Source: Cystobacter fuscus DSM 2262 (GTDB lineage: Bacteria; Myxococcota; Myxococcia; Myxococcales; Myxococcaceae). Taken from it: DNA of 64,000 nucleotides. The notes beneath the pieces are model-generated. The model searched no databases. It had not been told where the DNA came from and saw only the letters and a program-made list of their open reading frames with translations. The stretch lies in NCBI RefSeq assembly GCF_000335475.2, contig NZ_ANAH02000017.1:227539-291538 (forward strand), in the 5' to 3' direction. Position numbers and translations under genes: made by a program. Shown one piece after another: positions 61,271 to 64,000 of this stretch (position 1 is the first letter of the stretch; every line of letters begins with the position of its first letter).

Positions 61271-61533
61271 TTAGAAGGTGAGCATCCGGAAGAACTCGCC
61301 CGCCATGCGCCTACCGTGACGCGCCAGATTCGACTCCGTGCCGGAGAGAATCTCGTACTTGAAGCCTCCAGGGACTTCCACATCGACACCTTTGCTCAGG
61401 CAGAAGTCGTAGAGGTGCTTGAACTGGTCGCTCACCCGTTTTTGCACGAGCCGCCACCACCTTGGCCAGGGCGTCATTCGTCGCGAGCGCCGCGTTGTGG
61501 CCCTTTGACAGTGCGACTTGCCGCACCGCCCCG
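61271..61533 (-). pseudogene. Remnant of a second toxin C-terminal region
   Basis: The last ~27 codons (KYEILSGTES... to FFRMLTF) are almost identical to the end of the intact toxin. Just upstream, in another frame, AALATNDALAKVV matches the toxin's AALATEGALAKAV, which in the intact protein lies about 150 residues before the end. So this stretch is a shortened, frameshifted toxin copy without start or signal peptide. It ends 12 bases before the first immunity-like gene. Such orphan modules are typical of polymorphic toxin loci. Confidence 0.7.
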
Positions 61534-62166
61534 TCAGTAGATGATGCAGTCGAACTTCTCGATGGTGGCTCGGAGTTCTTCCGGAGTGGTATCGAACCGC
61601 TTCGCAATGGTGGGGGCGTGTTCGGTCAACGCTCTGGTGCGAGGCGGGTGGGTGTGAAGCTCGTCTACGACGACAGAGCCATACCGGCCCGGCCACTTGA
61701 CGCTGCGTAGCTCAGCGGCTCGTTCTATGGGGTCCAGGATGGTGAAGCAGGGCCACTTGGGAAAGCGGATGGCGGCAGGGTCCGACCCCATGATGCGGCA
61801 AGCGTCAAGGCTGGCCTCGGTGAAGTCGCAATCCTCGATGGTTCCATGCTGAAACCAAGGGTCACTCCCGTATTCGGGCCAATATCCGAAGTCACAGCCT
61901 GTCAGCTTCCCCTTGAAGCGGCAGCCCTTCAGCGATGCGGCTACCCAAAATTGGTGGTTCTTCAGCTCCTGCTTTACCTCGAAGGTGCAGTCGATGAACT
62001 GGGCTTGTTTGATGATCAGGCGGCCGGCGGGAACCTTAAGGACGACGGTGCAATTGCGCAGCGTCAGGCCGGTGCTGAGATAGTAGAGCGAATTCTTGTC
62101 TGTTAGCTCCAGCCGCTCGTTCTCAATCTTCTGGTCTTTGAAGATGACGTTCTCGAGCCAAGTCAT
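61534..62166 (-). CDS. Probable immunity protein of the toxin locus, second paralogue
   Basis: About 210 residues; the ATG at 62166 has GATAGGG 6 bases upstream, and an ATG at 62172 is also possible. It is roughly two-thirds identical by eye to the paralogue at 60632 (shared WLENV, NERLELTDKNSLY, FIDCTFEVKQELKNHQ and RFPKWPCFTILDP), with the same Cys/Phe repeats. It starts about 11 bases after the stop of the intact toxin gene, so the two are one transcription unit. It is presumably the cognate immunity protein. Confidence 0.72.
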   Translation of the reverse strand: MTWLENVIFKDQKIENERLELTDKNSLYYLSTGLTLRNCTVVLKVPAGRLIIKQAQFIDCTFEVKQELKNHQFWVAASLKGCRFKGKLTGCDFGYWPEYGSDPWFQHGTIEDCDFTEASLDACRIMGSDPAAIRFPKWPCFTILDPIERAAELRSVKWPGRYGSVVVDELHTHPPRTRALTEHAPTIAKRFDTTPEELRATIEKFDCIIY

Positions 62167-62177
62167 GACCATCCCTA

Positions 62178-63854
62178 TCAGAAGGTGAGCATCCGGAAGA
62201 ACTCGCCCGCCATGCGCCGACCATGCCGCGCCAGATTGGACTCTGTCCCGGAGAGAATTTCGTACTTGCGACCATTAGCGGGATCAACCACATCGACGCC
62301 CTGGTTCTTGAATCGAAGAGGACCCTCGAACCGTGCTTTCAGCTGTGCGTGCACGAAACGCCCCCGGGCCTCGCGCTCCAGCAGTCGCGCCAGCCAATAC
62401 TCCCCGTTCTTCTTGGCTTCGTCGATGGCCCTCTTTTCGGCGCCCGAGAGCCGATGGGGCCCCCACTCCTTGGCGGCCGTGGTGACGGCTTCCTGGAGCA
62501 TGTCGCCCACCTTGTCCTCGGCGGGAATGTCCGCGGCCGACTTGCCGCGGGGCAGGTGCCAGCGCTGGCCGTCACTCAGTTCCACCTGCCGGTTGCCACC
62601 CCGGTGCCGGATGACGGTTTCGGCGGAGCGGCCCCCTGGTGCCTGTCCATGCCCACTTCCAGTCCCTTTCTTGAGCATCACCACGGCGATGGGGCCCTGG
62701 GGTGAGGTGGCCACCGTCTCCACCGCCGCCACCGCCTTGGCCAGGGCTCCCTCCGTCGCGAGCGCCGCCTCTGTCACCTCCAGGCGCCCCATGGCGGCAG
62801 CGCCGCCCTGCGCCTCGAACTGCTTGCCCGCGAGGTTGAAGCCCGGAAGCGACTTCACCCGTGGCAGCATCTGCCCCAGCGTGTGCCCGCTGAGGGTGGC
62901 CACGGCGAGAATCATGGCCCGGGCTGCGTCCTCGCCCAGCACCTTGCCGAACTCCTCACCTGCCATGCGCAACTCCTCGAAGGTGGTGGCGTGGTGCGCC
63001 GTGTCGGCCATGCGGGCCCACCCATCCATGAGGCCGTACAGCGTCTGGAGGCCCACATAGCCCATCAGCAGGAGGGTCATGCCGGCGGCCAGGGCCTTGC
63101 TCGTCGGCTCGGGCACCACCCACATCATGCAATAGAGCGCCACCGTCCAGACGACCATGGACACCATCATCCGCACGTCCAGCAACTCGTGCACCAGGGC
63201 CGCGCGCGTCTCGTCGAGGACGTGGCCGAAGGCCAGGGCCAGGGCGAACGCCCGCCGGTCATCCGTGCGCAGGTAGGGCCCGTCGTCCAGAAGGCCCAGG
63301 CAATCGCCGCCTCCCCGTGGCGCGCACCATTGGAGGTACCTGGCCCTCAGGGCTTCATCCGCCGCGGGGGTGAGTACCACCGGGCCCTCCTGGCGCTCGG
63401 GCACCAGGGTGTAGGCCTGGTCGCGGTACATCTCCAGCAGCCAGTCTCCCTGGCTGTCCACGGTCTCAACGCCCTTGGGTGGCGGTAGGAGGTGGAGCAA
63501 CTCCCGGGCGGCCGCTTGTGGAGTCTTCGCCTTCAGCCGCACGTCGCGCGAGAGGCGCAGGAAGGCCCGTTGGAACTCGGCCTTGGGGATGGGCACCGGC
63601 CGGGTGGCGACGGCGCCGGGCTCCATGAAGTCCACGACGTACACGGTGGCGGATTCGAGGCCGGGCTCCGCCGTGGCGGCCACATGCTCCTGGGGAGCCG
63701 GGGGAGGCGTCAGCGAGTTGAAGCGGTAGGCCACGAAGCTGCCCCGTGGGGTGCCCGTGGCACATGCGAACAAGAGGGTGAGGAGGGTCCAGGCGCCAAC
63801 GCAGGGGCCCAGCCGCGCGCTCGTAGGGCGAGCGCGAGGAAGACGAGTGGACAC
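62178..63854 (-). CDS. SitA-like polymorphic toxin lipoprotein
   Basis: 558 residues from a GTG with GGAGG 7 bases upstream. The signal peptide ends in the lipobox LFAC (Cys31), so the protein is a lipoprotein. The conserved N-terminal part (~35-220) is followed by two hydrophobic segments (~228-275, MMVSMVVWTVALYCMMWVV), a Gly/Ala-rich middle, and a C-terminal domain (~465-558) with FVHAQLKARF and VDVVDPANGRKYEILSG. Myxobacterial SitA toxins are lipoproteins passed between siblings by outer-membrane exchange, with adjacent immunity genes; this gene fits in length, lipobox and context. Toxin activity (perhaps a nuclease) is inferred. Confidence 0.78.
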   Translation of the reverse strand: MSTRLPRARPTSARLGPCVGAWTLLTLLFACATGTPRGSFVAYRFNSLTPPPAPQEHVAATAEPGLESATVYVVDFMEPGAVATRPVPIPKAEFQRAFLRLSRDVRLKAKTPQAAARELLHLLPPPKGVETVDSQGDWLLEMYRDQAYTLVPERQEGPVVLTPAADEALRARYLQWCAPRGGGDCLGLLDDGPYLRTDDRRAFALALAFGHVLDETRAALVHELLDVRMMVSMVVWTVALYCMMWVVPEPTSKALAAGMTLLLMGYVGLQTLYGLMDGWARMADTAHHATTFEELRMAGEEFGKVLGEDAARAMILAVATLSGHTLGQMLPRVKSLPGFNLAGKQFEAQGGAAAMGRLEVTEAALATEGALAKAVAAVETVATSPQGPIAVVMLKKGTGSGHGQAPGGRSAETVIRHRGGNRQVELSDGQRWHLPRGKSAADIPAEDKVGDMLQEAVTTAAKEWGPHRLSGAEKRAIDEAKKNGEYWLARLLEREARGRFVHAQLKARFEGPLRFKNQGVDVVDPANGRKYEILSGTESNLARHGRRMAGEFFRMLTF

Positions 63855-64000
63855 GGCGCACCTCCGGAAGCGACGCGGCCAAAAACCGTCGCTCCGGAAT
63901 TACATGAAAATGCAGGTGGGTCCGTCAAGCCACCGGGTTGGCGGCGGGTGGCTGGATAAGGTGTCAGACGACTCGTGTGCGCCAGGCAAAGCTTGGGTGA

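Overview
The window is GC-rich, densely coded DNA from a myxobacterium, most likely of the Archangium/Cystobacter/Myxococcus group. This placement is an inference. It rests on the many unlinked histidine kinases, secreted hydrolases and lipoproteins, a SET-domain methyltransferase, a multi-HAMP kinase next to a CheR protein, and a SitA-like lipoprotein toxin locus. I see no rRNA, complete tRNA, CRISPR array, insertion sequence or phage genes.

Layout. 1-3.7 kb: the 3' part of a YgiQ-type radical SAM gene and a convergent secreted subtilase. 4.3-14.4 kb: an alpha/beta hydrolase, a double-propeller sensor kinase with a NarL-type regulator, a small membrane protein, and a tightly packed operon (isochorismatase-like hydrolase, amidohydrolase, MFS exporter, two tandem XapX proteins). 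The hydrolase and the operon share an unusual promoter block (two CTTTCGGGTG copies and CTGACGC, each 24 bp apart), so the block may be one regulon. 14.5-25.9 kb: a kinase, a VOC protein, a secreted glycosidase, a ricin-thaumatin lipoprotein, a Tat-type GMC oxidoreductase, two tandem NTF2-like secreted proteins each behind a perfect CRP-type site, and a divergent MBL hydrolase/LysR pair. 26-31 kb: a multidomain kinase whose stop overlaps the start of an A-T-GNAT synthetase resembling insect Ebony, with residues that suggest beta-alanine. 31.5-33.3 kb: homogentisate dioxygenase and a MarR regulator. 33.5-44.1 kb: two small proteins and a signalling operon (hybrid kinase, 2,150-residue HAMP-array kinase, CheR). 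44.2-52.3 kb: CBS, DUF2267, DUF423, SET, prolyl-oligopeptidase, catalase-like, PLP-enzyme and amidase genes. 52.4-60.5 kb: a NACHT NTPase, an MFS/HxlR divergent pair, YkvA, a GH16 glucanase and a kinase. 60.6-63.9 kb: a polymorphic toxin lipoprotein with two paralogous immunity-like genes and a broken toxin remnant.

Functional themes. Several secreted products (GH16 beta-glucanase, glucanosyltransferase/cellulase-like enzyme, ricin-thaumatin lipoprotein, subtilase) fit a predatory or saprophytic lifestyle that can attack beta-glucan walls. The toxin/immunity locus fits kin discrimination by outer-membrane exchange. The best candidates for something new are the Ebony-like synthetase, the shared promoter block at 4.3 and 9.7 kb, the ricin-thaumatin fusion, and the duplicated immunity/toxin-remnant locus.
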